A stretch of DNA of 64,000 nt, taken from Hordeum vulgare subsp. vulgare. Its lineage: Eukaryota; Streptophyta; Magnoliopsida; Poales; Poaceae. Each line of letters starts with the position of its first letter. Position 1 is the first letter of the stretch. The stretch covers positions 576,536,669 to 576,600,668 of the forward strand of contig NC_058519.1 in the NCBI RefSeq assembly GCF_904849725.1. Reading direction: 5' to 3'. Positions 10,471 to 21,159 of the stretch are shown here, piece after piece. The translations under genes and the position numbers were made by a program. The notes under the pieces were generated by a model. That model did no database searches, was not told the DNA's origin, and saw nothing but the letters and a program-made list of their open reading frames with translations.

Positions 10471-10590
10471 GGATGCGATCATACCAGCACTAAAGCACCG
10501 GATCCCATCAGAACTCCGAAGTTAAGCGTGCTTGGGCGAGAGTAGTACTAGGATGGGTGACCTCCTGGGAAGTCCTCTTGTTGCATTCCC
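10471..10590 (+). rRNA. 5S rRNA
   Basis: G108T, sister of 9562. The spacer has lost 2 bp (GCGGGGCGTG). Confidence 0.97.
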
Positions 10591-10779
10591 CTTTTTAAAT
10601 ATATTTTTGCGCCACGTGACAAGGATGACGCGGGGCGTGATCTATATGACCTCATTTTCTTATTTTTGACGATTACTGTGTGACTTTTCCCACCGCGCTT
10701 GACACCCAACGACTAGTAGTAGTAGTAGTAGTAGTAGTAGTAGGGGCAAGCATAAGGAACAAATAGATAGTTGCATGTC

Positions 10780-10899
10780 GGATGCGATCATACCAGCACT
10801 AAAGCACCGGATCCCATCAGAACTCCGAAGTTAAGCGTGCTTGGGCGAGAGTAGTACTAGGATGGGTGACCTCCTGGGAAGTCCTCGTGTTGCATTCCC
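10780..10899 (+). rRNA. 5S rRNA
   Basis: Consensus gene. Confidence 0.97.
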
Positions 10900-11089
10900 C
10901 TTTTTAAATATATTTTTGCGCCACGTGACAAGGATGACGCGGGAGCGTGATCTATATGACCTCATTTTCTTATTTTTGACGATTACTGTGTGACTTTTCC
11001 CACCGCGCTTGACACCCAACGACTAGTAGTAGTAGTAGTAGTAGTAGTAGTAGGGGCAAGCATAAGGAACAAATAGATAGTTGCATGTC

Positions 11090-11209
11090 GGATGCGATCA
11101 TACCAGCACTAAAGCACCGGATCCCATCACAACTCCGAAGTTAAGCGTGCTTGGGCGAGAGTAGTACTAGGATGGGTGACCTCCTGGGAAGTCCTCGTGT
11201 TGCATTCCC
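11090..11209 (+). rRNA. 5S rRNA
   Basis: G41C only; GCGGC spacer with GGGACGGTG. Confidence 0.97.
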
Positions 11210-11333
11210 CTTTTTAAATATATTTTTGCGGCACGTGACAAGGATGACGCGGGACGGTGATCTATATGACCTCATTTTCTTATTTTTGACGATTACTGTG
11301 TGACTTTTCCCACCGCGCTTGACACCCAACGAC

Positions 11334-11372
<39 letters not shown>

Positions 11373-11408
11373 GGGCAAGCATAAGGAACAAATAGATAGT
11401 TGCATGTC

Positions 11409-11528
11409 GGATGCGATCATACGAGCACTAAAGCACCGGATCCCATCAGAACTCCGAAGTTAAGCGTGCTTGGGCGAGAGTAGTACTAGGATGGGTGACC
11501 TCCTGGGAAGTCCTCGTGTTGCATTTCC
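11409..11528 (+). rRNA. 5S rRNA
   Basis: C15G and C118T. Confidence 0.97.
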
Positions 11529-11733
11529 CTTTTTAAATATATTTTTGCGGCACGTGACAAGGATGACGCGGGGCCGTGATCTATATGACCTCATTTTCTT
11601 ATTTTTGACGATTACTGTGTGACTTTTCCCACCGCGCTTGACACCCAACGACTAGTAGTAGTAGTAGTAGTAGTAGTACTAGTAGTAGTAGTAGTAGGGG
11701 CAAGCATAAGGAACAAATAGATAGTTGCATGTC

Positions 11734-11853
11734 GGATGCGATCATACCAGCACTAAAGCACCGGATCCCATCAGAACTCCGAAGTTAAGCGTGCTTGGGC
11801 GAGAGTAGTACTAGGATGGGTGACCTCCTGGGAAGTCCTCGTGTTGCATTCCC
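11734..11853 (+). rRNA. 5S rRNA
   Basis: Consensus gene. Confidence 0.97.
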
Positions 11854-12037
11854 CTTTTTAAATATATTTTTGCGCCACGTGACAAGGATGACGCGGGAGC
11901 GTGATCTATATGACCTCATTTTCTTATTTTTGACGATTACTGTGTGACTTTTCCCACCGCGCTTGACACCCAACGACTAGTAGTAGTAGTAGTAGTAGTA
12001 GGGGCAAGCATAAGGAACAAATAGATAGTTGCATGTC

Positions 12038-12157
12038 GGATGCGATCATACCAGCACTAAAGCACCGGATCCCATCAGAACTCCGAAGTTAAGCGTGCTT
12101 GGGCGAGAGTAGTACTAGGATGGGTGACCTCCTGGGAAGTCCTCGTGTTGCATTCCC
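12038..12157 (+). rRNA. 5S rRNA
   Basis: Consensus gene; spacer palindrome CACATG and CGGTACCG. Confidence 0.97.
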
Positions 12158-12281
12158 CTTTTTAAATATATTTTTGCGCCACATGACAAGGATGACGCGG
12201 TACCGTGATCTATATGACCTCATTTTCTTATTTTTGACGATTACTGTGTGACTTTTCCCACCGCGCTTGACACCCAACGAC

Positions 12282-12320
<39 letters not shown>

Positions 12321-12356
12321 GGGCAAGCATAAGGAACAAATAGATAGTTGCATGTC

Positions 12357-12476
12357 GGATGCGATCATACCAGCACTAAAGCACCGGATCCCATCAGAAC
12401 TCCGAAGTTAAGCGTACTTGGGCGAGAGTAGTACTAGGATGGGTGACCTCCTCGGAAGTCCTCGTGTTGCATTCCC
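12357..12476 (+). rRNA. 5S rRNA
   Basis: G60A and G97C, sister of 8009. Confidence 0.97.
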
Positions 12477-12600
12477 CTTTTTAAATATATTTTTGCGGCA
12501 CGTGACAAGGATGACGCGGGAGCGTGATCTATATGACCTCATTTTCTTATTTTTGACGATTACTGTGTGACTTTTCCCACCGCGCTTGACACCCAACGAC

Positions 12601-12636
<36 letters not shown>

Positions 12637-12672
12637 GGGCAAGCATAAGGAAGAAATAGATAGTTGCATGTC

Positions 12673-12792
12673 GGATGCGATCATACCAGCACTAAAGCAC
12701 CGGATCCCATCAGAACTCCGAAGTTAAGCGTACTTGGGCGAGAGTAGTACTAGGATGGGTGACCTCCTCGGAAGTCCTCGTGCTGCATTCCC
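12673..12792 (+). rRNA. 5S rRNA
   Basis: G60A, G97C and T111C, sister of 8328. Confidence 0.97.
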
Positions 12793-12982
12793 CTTTTTAA
12801 ATATATTTTTGCGGCACGTGACAAGGATGACGCGGGAGCGTGATCTATATGACCTCATTTTCTTATTTTTGACGATTACTGTGTGACTTTTCCCACCGCG
12901 CTTGACACCCAACGACTACTAGTAGTAGTAGTAGTAGTAGTAGTAGGGGCAAGCATAAGGAAGAAATAGATAGTTGCATCTG

Positions 12983-13102
12983 GGATGCGATCATACCAGC
13001 ACTAAAGCACCGGATCCCATCAGAACTCCGAAGTTAAGCGTGCTTGGGCGAGAGTAGTACTAGGATGGGTGACCTCCTGGGAAGTCCTCGTGTTGCATTC
13101 CC
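12983..13102 (+). rRNA. 5S rRNA
   Basis: Consensus gene, but the flank ends GCATCTG, so -1 is G. It corresponds to 8656, which also has G at -1. Confidence 0.96.
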
Positions 13103-13292
13103 CTTTTTAAATATATTTTTGCGCCACGTGACAAGGATGACGCGGGAGCGTGATCTATATGACCTCATTTTCTTATTTTTGACGATTACTGTGTGACTTT
13201 TCCCACCGCGCTTGACACCCAACGACTAGTAGTAGTAGTAGTAGTAGTAGTAGTAGGGGCAAGCATAAGGAACAAATAGATAGTTGCATGTC

Positions 13293-13412
13293 GGATGCGA
13301 TCATACCACCACTAAAGCACCGGATCCCATCAGAACTCCGAAGTTAAGCGTGCTTGGGCGAGAGTAGTACTAGGATGGGTGACCTCATGGGAAGTCCTCG
13401 TGTTGCATTCCC
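13293..13412 (+). rRNA. 5S rRNA
   Basis: G17C and C95A, sister of 8963. Confidence 0.97.
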
Positions 13413-13536
13413 CTTTTTAAATATATTTTTGCGCCACATGACAAGGATGACGCGGGACCGTGATCTATATGACCTCATTTTCTTATTTTTGACGATTACT
13501 GTGTGACTTTTCCCACCGCGCTTGACACCCAACGAC

Positions 13537-13569
<33 letters not shown>

Positions 13570-13605
13570 GGGCAAGCATAAGGAACAAATAGATAGTTGC
13601 ATGTC

Positions 13606-13725
13606 GGATGCGATCATACCAGCACTAAAGCATCGGATCCCATCAGAACTCCGAAGTTAAGCGTGCTTGGGCGAGAGTAGTACTAGGATGTGTGACCTCC
13701 TGGGAAGTCCTCGTGTTGCATTCCC
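13606..13725 (+). rRNA. 5S rRNA
   Basis: C28T and G86T; spacer TTTTTCAAT. Confidence 0.97.
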
Positions 13726-13915
13726 CTTTTTCAATATATTTTTGCGCCACGTGACAAGGATGACGCGGGACCGTGATCTATATGACCTCATTTTCTTATT
13801 TTTGACGATTACTGTGTGACTTTTCCCACCGCGCTTGACACCCAACGACTAGTAGTAGTAGTAGTAGTAGTAGTAGTAGGGGCAAGCATAAGGAAGAAAT
13901 AGATAGTTGCATGTC

Positions 13916-14035
13916 GGATGCGATCATACCAGCACTAAAGCACCGGATCCCATCAGAACTCCGAAGTTAAGCGTGCTTGGGCGAGAGTAGTACTAGGATG
14001 GGTGACCTCCTGGGAAGTCCTCTTGTTGCATTCCC
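13916..14035 (+). rRNA. 5S rRNA
   Basis: G108T; first unit of the nine-unit tandem duplication. Confidence 0.97.
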
Positions 14036-14228
14036 CTTTTTAAATATATTTTTGCGCCACGTGACAAGGATGACGCGGGAGCGTGATCTATATGACCTCA
14101 TTTTCTTATTTTTGACGATTACTGTGTGACTTTTCCCACCGCGCTTGACACCCAACGACTAGTAGTAGTACTAGTAGTAGTAGTAGTAGTAGGGGCAAGC
14201 ATAAGGAACAAATAGATAGTTGCATGTC

Positions 14229-14348
14229 GGATGCGATCATACCAGCACTAAAGCACCGGATCCCATCAGAACTCCGAAGTTAAGCGTGCTTGGGCGAGAG
14301 TAGTACTAGGATGGGTGACCTCCTGGGAAGTCCTCGTGTTGCATTCCC
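14229..14348 (+). rRNA. 5S rRNA
   Basis: Consensus gene; spacer TTAGTTTTG marks it and 16987. Confidence 0.97.
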
Positions 14349-14538
14349 CTTTTTAAATATATTTTTGCGCCACGTGACAAGGATGACGCGGGAGCGTGAT
14401 CTATATGACCTCATTTTCTTAGTTTTGACGATTACTGTGTGACTTTTCCCACCGCGCTTGACACCCAACGACTAGTAGTAGTAGTAGTAGTAGTAGTAGT
14501 AGGGGCAAGCATAAGGAACAAATAGATAGTTGCATGTC

Positions 14539-14658
14539 GGATGCGATCATACCAGCACTAAAGCACCGGATCCCATCACAACTCCGAAGTTAAGCGTGCT
14601 TGGGCGAGAGTAGTACTAGGATGGGTGACCTCCTGGGAAGTCCTCGTGTTGCATTCCC
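14539..14658 (+). rRNA. 5S rRNA
   Basis: G41C; GCGGC spacer. Confidence 0.97.
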
Positions 14659-14782
14659 CTTTTTAAATATATTTTTGCGGCACGTGACAAGGATGACGCG
14701 GGACCGTGATCTATATGACCTCATTTTCTTATTTTTGACGATTACTGTGTGACTTTTCCCACCGCGCTTGACACCCAACGAC

Positions 14783-14827
<45 letters not shown>

Positions 14828-14863
14828 GGGCAAGCATAAGGAACAAATAGATAGTTGCATGTC

Positions 14864-14983
14864 GGATGCGATCATACCAGCACTAAAGCACCGGATCCCA
14901 TCAGAACTCCGAAGTTAAGCGTGCTTGGCCGAGAGTAGTACTAGGATGGGTGACCTCCTGGGAAGTCCTCGTGTTGCATTTCC
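14864..14983 (+). rRNA. 5S rRNA
   Basis: G66C (between A box and IE) and C118T. Confidence 0.97.
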
Positions 14984-15170
14984 CTTTTTAAATATATTTT
15001 TGCGGCACGTGACAAGGATGACGCGGGACCGTGATCTATATGACCTCATTTTCTTATTTTTGACGATTACTGTGTGACTTTTCCCACCGCGCTTGACACC
15101 CAACGACTAGTAGTAGTAGTAGTAGTAGTAGTAGGGGCAAGCATAAGGAACAAATAGATAGTTGCATGTC

Positions 15171-15290
15171 GGATGCGATCATACCAGCACTAAAGCACCG
15201 GATCCCATCAGAACTCCGAAGTTAAGCGTGCTTGGGCGAGAGTAGTACTAGGATGGGTGACCTCCTGGGAAGTCCTCGTGTTGCATTCCC
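15171..15290 (+). rRNA. 5S rRNA
   Basis: Consensus gene. Confidence 0.97.
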
Positions 15291-15480
15291 CTTTTTAAAT
15301 ATATTTTTGCGCCACGTGACAAGGATGACGCGGGAGCGTGATCTATATGACCTCATTTTCTTATTTTTGACGATTACTGTGTGACTTTTCCCACCGCGCT
15401 TGACACCCAACGACTAGTAGTAGTAGTAGTAGTAGTAGTAGTAGGGGCAAGCATAAGGAACAAATAGATAGTTGCATGTC

Positions 15481-15532
15481 GGATGCGATCATACCAGCAC
15501 TAAAGCACCGGATCCCATCGTGTTGCATTCCC
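15481..15532 (+). pseudogene. 5S rRNA pseudogene, 68-bp internal deletion
   Basis: Only 52 nt remain: +1 to +39 joined to +108 to +120. The A box, IE and C box are all gone, so it should not recruit TFIIIA. The 5' flank is intact. A TC microhomology lies at the junction. Confidence 0.95.
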
Positions 15533-15713
15533 CTTTTTAAATATATTTTTGCGCCACATGACAAGGATGACGCGGGACCGTGATCTATATGACCTCATTT
15601 TCTTATTTTTGACGATTACTGTGTGACTTTTCCCACCGCGCTTGACACCCAACGACTAGTAGTAGTAGTAGTAGTAGGGGCAAGCATAAGGAACAAATAG
15701 ATAGTTGCATGTC

Positions 15714-15833
15714 GGATGCGATCATACCAGCACTAAAGCATCGGATCCCATCAGAACTCCGAAGTTAAGCGTGCTTGGGCGAGAGTAGTACTAGGATGGG
15801 TGACCTCCTGGGAAGTCCTCGTGTTGCATTCCC
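15714..15833 (+). rRNA. 5S rRNA
   Basis: C28T; spacer TTTTTCAAT but without the G86T found at 9261. Confidence 0.97.
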
Positions 15834-15957
15834 CTTTTTCAATATATTTTTGCGCCACGTGACAAGGATGACGCGGGACCGTGATCTATATGACCTCATT
15901 TTCTTATTTTTGACGATTACTGTGTGACTTTTCCCACCGCGCTTGACACCCAACGAC

Positions 15958-15993
<36 letters not shown>

Positions 15994-16029
15994 GGGCAAG
16001 CATAAGGAACAAATAGATAGTTGCATGTT

Positions 16030-16149
16030 GGATGCGATCATACCAGCACTAAAGCACCGGATCCCATCAGAACTCCGAAGTTAAGCGTGCTTGGGCGAGA
16101 GTAGTACTAGGATGGGTGACCTCCTGGGAAGTCCTCGTGTTGCATTCCC
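16030..16149 (+). rRNA. 5S rRNA
   Basis: Consensus gene with T instead of C at -1; sister at 18800. Confidence 0.96.
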
Positions 16150-16273
16150 CTTTTTAAATATATTTTTGCGCCACGTGACAAGGATGACGCGGGAGCGTGA
16201 TCTATATGACCTCATTTTCTTATTTTTGACGATTACTGTGTGACTTTTCCCACCGCGCTTGACACCCAACGAC

Positions 16274-16315
<42 letters not shown>

Positions 16316-16351
16316 GGGCAAGCATAAGGAACAAATAGATAGTTGCATGTC

Positions 16352-16471
16352 GGATGCGATCATACTAGCACTAAAGCACGAGATCCCATCAGAACTCCGA
16401 AGTTAAGCGTGCTTGGGCGAGAGTAGTACTAGGATGGGTGACCTCCTGGGAAGTCCTCATGTTGCATTCCC
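16352..16471 (+). rRNA. 5S rRNA
   Basis: C15T, C29G, G30A and G108A; spacer TTTTTACGCC. Member of the G108A subfamily. Confidence 0.95.
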
Positions 16472-16595
16472 CTTTTTAAATATATTTTTACGCCACGTGA
16501 CAAGGATGACGCGGGACCGTGATCTATATGACCTCATTTTCTTATTTTTGACGATTACTGTGTGACTTTTCCCACCGCGCTTGACACCCAACGAC

Positions 16596-16634
<39 letters not shown>

Positions 16635-16670
16635 GGGCAAGCATAAGGAAGAAATAGATAGTTGCATGTC

Positions 16671-16790
16671 GGATGCGATCATACCAGCACTAAAGCACCG
16701 GATCCCATCAGAACTCCGAAGTTAAGCGTGCTTGGGCGAGAGTAGTACTAGGATGGGTGACCTCCTGGGAAGTCCTCTTGTTGCATTCCC
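16671..16790 (+). rRNA. 5S rRNA
   Basis: G108T; start of the second copy of the nine-unit block. Confidence 0.97.
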
Positions 16791-16986
16791 CTTTTTAAAT
16801 ATATTTTTGCGCCACGTGACAAGGATGACGCGGGAGCGTGATCTATATGACCTCATTTTCTTATTTTTGACGATTACTGTGTGACTTTTCCCACCGCGCT
16901 TGACACCCAACGACTAGTAGTAGTACTAGTAGTAGTAGTAGTAGTAGTAGGGGCAAGCATAAGGAACAAATAGATAGTTGCATGTC

Positions 16987-17106
16987 GGATGCGATCATAC
17001 CAGCACTAAAGCACCGGATCCCATCAGAACTCCGAAGTTAAGCGTGCTTGGGCGAGAGTAGTACTAGGATGGGTGACCTCCTGGGAAGTCCTCGTGTTGC
17101 ATTCCC
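16987..17106 (+). rRNA. 5S rRNA
   Basis: Consensus gene; spacer TTAGTTTTG. Confidence 0.97.
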
Positions 17107-17230
17107 CTTTTTAAATATATTTTTGCGCCACGTGACAAGGATGACGCGGGAGCGTGATCTATATGACCTCATTTTCTTAGTTTTGACGATTACTGTGTGA
17201 CTTTTCCCACCGCGCTTGACACCCAACGAC

Positions 17231-17266
<36 letters not shown>

Positions 17267-17302
17267 GGGCAAGCATAAGGAACAAATAGATAGTTGCATG
17301 TC

Positions 17303-17422
17303 GGATGCGATCATACCAGCACTAAAGCACCGGATCCCATCACAACTCCGAAGTTAAGCGTGCTTGGGCGAGAGTAGTACTAGGATGGGTGACCTCCTGG
17401 GAAGTCCTCGTGTTGCATTCCC
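17303..17422 (+). rRNA. 5S rRNA
   Basis: G41C. Confidence 0.97.
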
Positions 17423-17546
17423 CTTTTTAAATATATTTTTGCGGCACGTGACAAGGATGACGCGGGACCGTGATCTATATGACCTCATTTTCTTATTTTT
17501 GACGATTACTGTGTGACTTTTCCCACCGCGCTTGACACCCAACGAC

Positions 17547-17588
<42 letters not shown>

Positions 17589-17624
17589 GGGCAAGCATAA
17601 GGAACAAATAGATAGTTGCATGTC

Positions 17625-17744
17625 GGATGCGATCATACTAGCACTAAAGCACCGGATCCCATCAGAACTCCGAAGTTAAGCGTGCTTGGCCGAGAGTAGT
17701 ACTAGGATGGGTGACCTCCTGGGAAGTCCTCGTGTTGCATTTCC
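17625..17744 (+). rRNA. 5S rRNA
   Basis: C15T, G66C and C118T; C15T is private against sister 14864. Confidence 0.97.
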
Positions 17745-17934
17745 CTTTTTAAATATATTTTTGCGGCACGTGACAAGGATGACGCGGGACCGTGATCTAT
17801 ATGACCTCATTTTCTTATTTTTGACGATTACTGTGTGACTTTTCCCACCGCGCTTGACACCCAACGACTAGTAGTAGTAGTAGTAGTAGTAGTAGTAGGG
17901 GCAAGCATAAGGAACAAATAGATAGTTGCATGTC

Positions 17935-18054
17935 GGATGCGATCATACCAGCACTAAAGCACCGGATCCCATCAGAACTCCGAAGTTAAGCGTGCTTGGG
18001 CGAGAGTAGTACTAGGATGGGTGACCTCCTGGGAAGTCCTCGTGTTGCATTCCC
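17935..18054 (+). rRNA. 5S rRNA
   Basis: Consensus gene. Confidence 0.97.
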
Positions 18055-18244
18055 CTTTTTAAATATATTTTTGCGCCACGTGACAAGGATGACGCGGGAG
18101 CGTGATCTATATGACCTCATTTTCTTATTTTTGACGATTACTGTGTGACTTTTCCCACCGCGCTTGACACCCAACGACTAGTAGTAGTAGTAGTAGTAGT
18201 AGTAGTAGGGGCAAGCATAAGGAACAAATAGATAGTTGCATGTC

Positions 18245-18296
18245 GGATGCGATCATACCAGCACTAAAGCACCGGATCCCATCGTGTTGCATTCCC
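18245..18296 (+). pseudogene. 5S rRNA pseudogene, 68-bp internal deletion
   Basis: Same junction as 15481 (+39 to +108), copied with its block. It has no internal promoter. Confidence 0.95.
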
Positions 18297-18477
18297 CTTT
18301 TTAAATATATTTTTGCGCCACATGACAAGGATGACGCGGGACCGTGATCTATATGACCTCATTTTCTTATTTTTGACGATTACTGTGTGACTTTTCCCAC
18401 CGCGCTTGACACCCAACGACTAGTAGTAGTAGTAGTAGTAGGGGCAAGCATAAGGAACAAATAGATAGTTGCATGTC

Positions 18478-18597
18478 GGATGCGATCATACCAGCACTAA
18501 AGCATCGGATCCCATCAGAACTCCGAAGTTAAGCGTGCTTGGGCGAGAGTAGTACTAGGATGGGTGACCTCCTGGGAAGTCCTCGTGTTGCATTCCC
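18478..18597 (+). rRNA. 5S rRNA
   Basis: C28T; the spacer has GTGTCACTTTT, a private change. Confidence 0.97.
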
Positions 18598-18721
18598 CTT
18601 TTTCAATATATTTTTGCGCCACGTGACAAGGATGACGCGGGACCGTGATCTATATGACCTCATTTTCTTATTTTTGACGATTACTGTGTCACTTTTCCCA
18701 CCGCGCTTGACACCCAACGAC

Positions 18722-18763
<42 letters not shown>

Positions 18764-18799
18764 GGGCAAGCATAAGGAACAAATAGATAGTTGCATGTT

Positions 18800-18919
18800 G
18801 GATGCGATCATACCAGCACTAAAGCACCGGATCCCATCAGAACTCCGAAGTTAAGCGTGCTTGGGCGAGAGTAGTACTAGGATGGGTGACCTCCTGGGAA
18901 GTCCTCGTGTTGCATTCCC
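18800..18919 (+). rRNA. 5S rRNA
   Basis: Consensus gene with T at -1; followed by a 23-triplet TAG tract. Confidence 0.96.
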
Positions 18920-19043
18920 CTTTTTAAATATATTTTTGCGCCACGTGACAAGGATGACGCGGGAGCGTGATCTATATGACCTCATTTTCTTATTTTTGAC
19001 GATTACTGTGTGACTTTTCCCACCGCGCTTGACACCCAACGAC

Positions 19044-19112
<69 letters not shown>
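19044..19112 (+). repeat. TAG microsatellite, 23 triplets
   Basis: Uninterrupted tract after 18800. The sister spacer after 16030 is shorter. Confidence 0.95.
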
Positions 19113-19148
19113 GGGCAAGCATAAGGAACAAATAGATAGTTGCATGTC

Positions 19149-19268
19149 GGATGCGATCATACTAGCACTAAAGCACGAGATCCCATCAGAACTACGAAGT
19201 TAAGCGTGCTTGGGCGAGAGTAGTACTAGGATGGGTGACCTCCTGGGAAGTCCTCATGTTGCATTCCC
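19149..19268 (+). rRNA. 5S rRNA
   Basis: C15T, C29G, G30A, C46A and G108A. Confidence 0.95.
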
Positions 19269-19392
19269 CTTTTTAAATATATTTTTACGCCACGTGACAA
19301 GGATGACGCGGGACCGTGATCTATATGACCTCATTTTCTTATTTTTGACGATTACTGTGTGACTTTTCCCACCGCGCTTGACACCCAACGAC

Positions 19393-19427
<35 letters not shown>

Positions 19428-19428
<1 letters not shown>

Positions 19429-19484
19429 GGCGAGAGTAGTACTAGGATGGGTGACCTCCTGGGAAGTCCTCGTGTTGCATTCCC
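19428..19484 (+). pseudogene. 5S rRNA pseudogene, 5'-truncated
   Basis: Starts at +64, directly after the TAG tract; +1 to +63 and the whole 5' flank are missing. IE and C box remain, the A box is essentially lost. The junction lies in GGGC, shared by the tract end and the gene interior. The spacer after it has CGCTGGACACC. Confidence 0.95.
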
Positions 19485-19686
19485 CTTTTTAAATATATTT
19501 TTGCGCCACGTGACAAGGATGACGCGGGAGCGTGATCTATATGACCTCATTTTCTTATTTTTGACGATTACTGTGTGACTTTTCCCACCGCGCTGGACAC
19601 CCAACGACTAGTAGTAGTAGTAGTAGTAGTGGTAGTAGTAGTAGTAGTAGGGGCAAGCATAAGGAACAAATAGATAGTTGCATGTC

Positions 19687-19806
19687 GGATGCGATCATAC
19701 CAGCACTAAAGCACCGGATCCCATCAGAACTCCGAAGTTAAGCGTGCTTGGGCGAGAGTAGTACTAGGATGGGTGACCTCGTGGGAAGTCCTCGTGTTGC
19801 ATTCCC
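19687..19806 (+). rRNA. 5S rRNA
   Basis: C95G in the C box. Confidence 0.97.
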
Positions 19807-19950
19807 CTTTTTAAATATATTTTTGCGCCACGTGACAAGGATGACGCGGGACCGTGATCTATATGACCTCATTTTCTTATTTTTGACGATTACTGTGTGA
19901 CTTTTCCCACCGCGCTTGACACCCAACGACTAGTAGTAGTAGTAGTAGTA

Positions 19951-20044
19951 GGGCGAGAGTAGTACTAGGATGGGTGACCTCCTGGGAAGTCCTCGTGTTG
20001 CATTCCCTGGGTGACCTCCTGGGAAGTCCTCGTGTTGCATTCCC
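19951..20044 (+). pseudogene. 5S rRNA pseudogene, 5'-truncated with doubled C box
   Basis: +64 to +120 (19951-20007) follows the TAG tract, then +84 to +120 is repeated (20008-20044) before the terminator. It has two C-box regions but no full A box and no 5' flank. The spacer has ATATAACC, a mark of this subfamily. Confidence 0.94.
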
Positions 20045-20225
20045 CTTTTTAAATATATTTTTGCGCCACGTGACAAGGATGACGCGGGACCGTGATCTAT
20101 ATAACCTCATTTTCTTATTTTTGACGATTACTGTGTGACTTTTCCCACCGCGCTTGACACCCAACGACTAGTAGTAGTAGTAGTAATAGGGGCAAGCATA
20201 AGGAACAAATAGATAGTTGCATGTC

Positions 20226-20345
20226 GGATGCAATCATACCAGCACTAAAGCACCGGATCCCATCAGAACTCCGAAGTTAAGCGTGCTTGGGCGAGAGTAG
20301 TACTAGGATGGGTGACCTTCTGGGAAGTCCTCGTGTTGCATTCCC
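20226..20345 (+). rRNA. 5S rRNA
   Basis: G7A (helix I, CpG) and C94T (C box). Confidence 0.96.
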
Positions 20346-20469
20346 CTTTTTAAATATATTTTTGCGCCACGTGACAAGGATGACGCGGGAACGTGATCTA
20401 TATGACCTCATTTTCTTATTTTTGACGATTACTGTGTGACTTTTCCCACCGCGCTTGACACCCAACGAC

Positions 20470-20511
<42 letters not shown>

Positions 20512-20547
20512 GGGCAAGCATAAGGAACAAATAGATAGTTGCATGTC

Positions 20548-20606
20548 GGATGCGATCATACCAGCACTAAAGCACCGGATCCCATCAGAACTCATGTTGC
20601 ATTCCC
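20548..20606 (+). pseudogene. 5S rRNA pseudogene, 61-bp internal deletion
   Basis: +1 to +46 joined to +108 (A, from a G108A copy); 59 nt remain. CTC microhomology (+44 to +46 and +105 to +107) explains the junction. All internal boxes are lost. Confidence 0.95.
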
Positions 20607-20730
20607 CTTTTTAAATATATTTTTACGCCACGTGACAAGGATGACGCGGGACCGTGATCTATATGACTTCATTTTCTTATTTTTGACGATTACTGTGTGA
20701 CTTTTCCCACCGCGCTTGACACCCAACGAC

Positions 20731-20777
<47 letters not shown>

Positions 20778-20778
<1 letters not shown>

Positions 20779-20834
20779 GGCGAGAGTAGTACTAGGATGG
20801 GTGACCTCCTGGGAAGTCCTCGTGTTGCATTCCC
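20778..20834 (+). pseudogene. 5S rRNA pseudogene, 5'-truncated
   Basis: Same +64 junction as 19428. The spacer has GACGGGGGAGCG. Confidence 0.95.
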
Positions 20835-21039
20835 CTTTTTAAATATATTTTTGCGCCACGTGACAAGGATGACGGGGGAGCGTGATCTATATGACCTCAT
20901 TTTCTTATTTTTGACGATTACTGTGTGACTTTTCCCACCGCGCTTGACACCCAACGACTAGTAGTAGTAGTAGTAGTAGTGGTAGTAGTAGTAGTAGTAG
21001 TAGGGGCAAGCATAAGGAACAAATAGATAGTTGCATGTC

Positions 21040-21159
21040 GGATGCGATCATACCAGCACTAAAGCACCGGATCCCATCAGAACTCCGAAGTTAAGGGTGC
21101 TTGGGCGAGAGTAGTACTAGGATGGGTGACCTCCTGGGAAGTCCTCGTGTTGCATTCCC
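21040..21159 (+). rRNA. 5S rRNA
   Basis: C57G in the A box. Confidence 0.97.

Larger units (their letters stand above)
8963..10779 (+). repeat. Three-unit (909 bp) tandem higher-order block
   Basis: The signature C95A, then C28T+G86T, then G108T appears at 8963-9871 and again at 9872-10779. It recurs at 13293-14228 and, with extra changes, at 55400-56365. The spacer after the middle unit always has TTTTTCAAT. Confidence 0.9.
13916..19427 (+). repeat. Nine-unit tandem duplication (~2.76 kb each)
   Basis: Units from 13916 and from 16671 match in order: G108T, a consensus unit with TTAGTTTTG spacer, G41C, G66C+C118T, consensus, the 68-bp deletion, C28T with TTTTTCAAT spacer, a unit with T at -1, and C15T+C29G+G30A+G108A. 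Private changes such as C46A at 19149 postdate the duplication. Confidence 0.92.

Noticed and set aside
18539..18724. Plus-strand 61-codon frame over the 5S gene
   Set aside because: Exists only because a private spacer change (GTGTCAC) removes a stop found in all other units.
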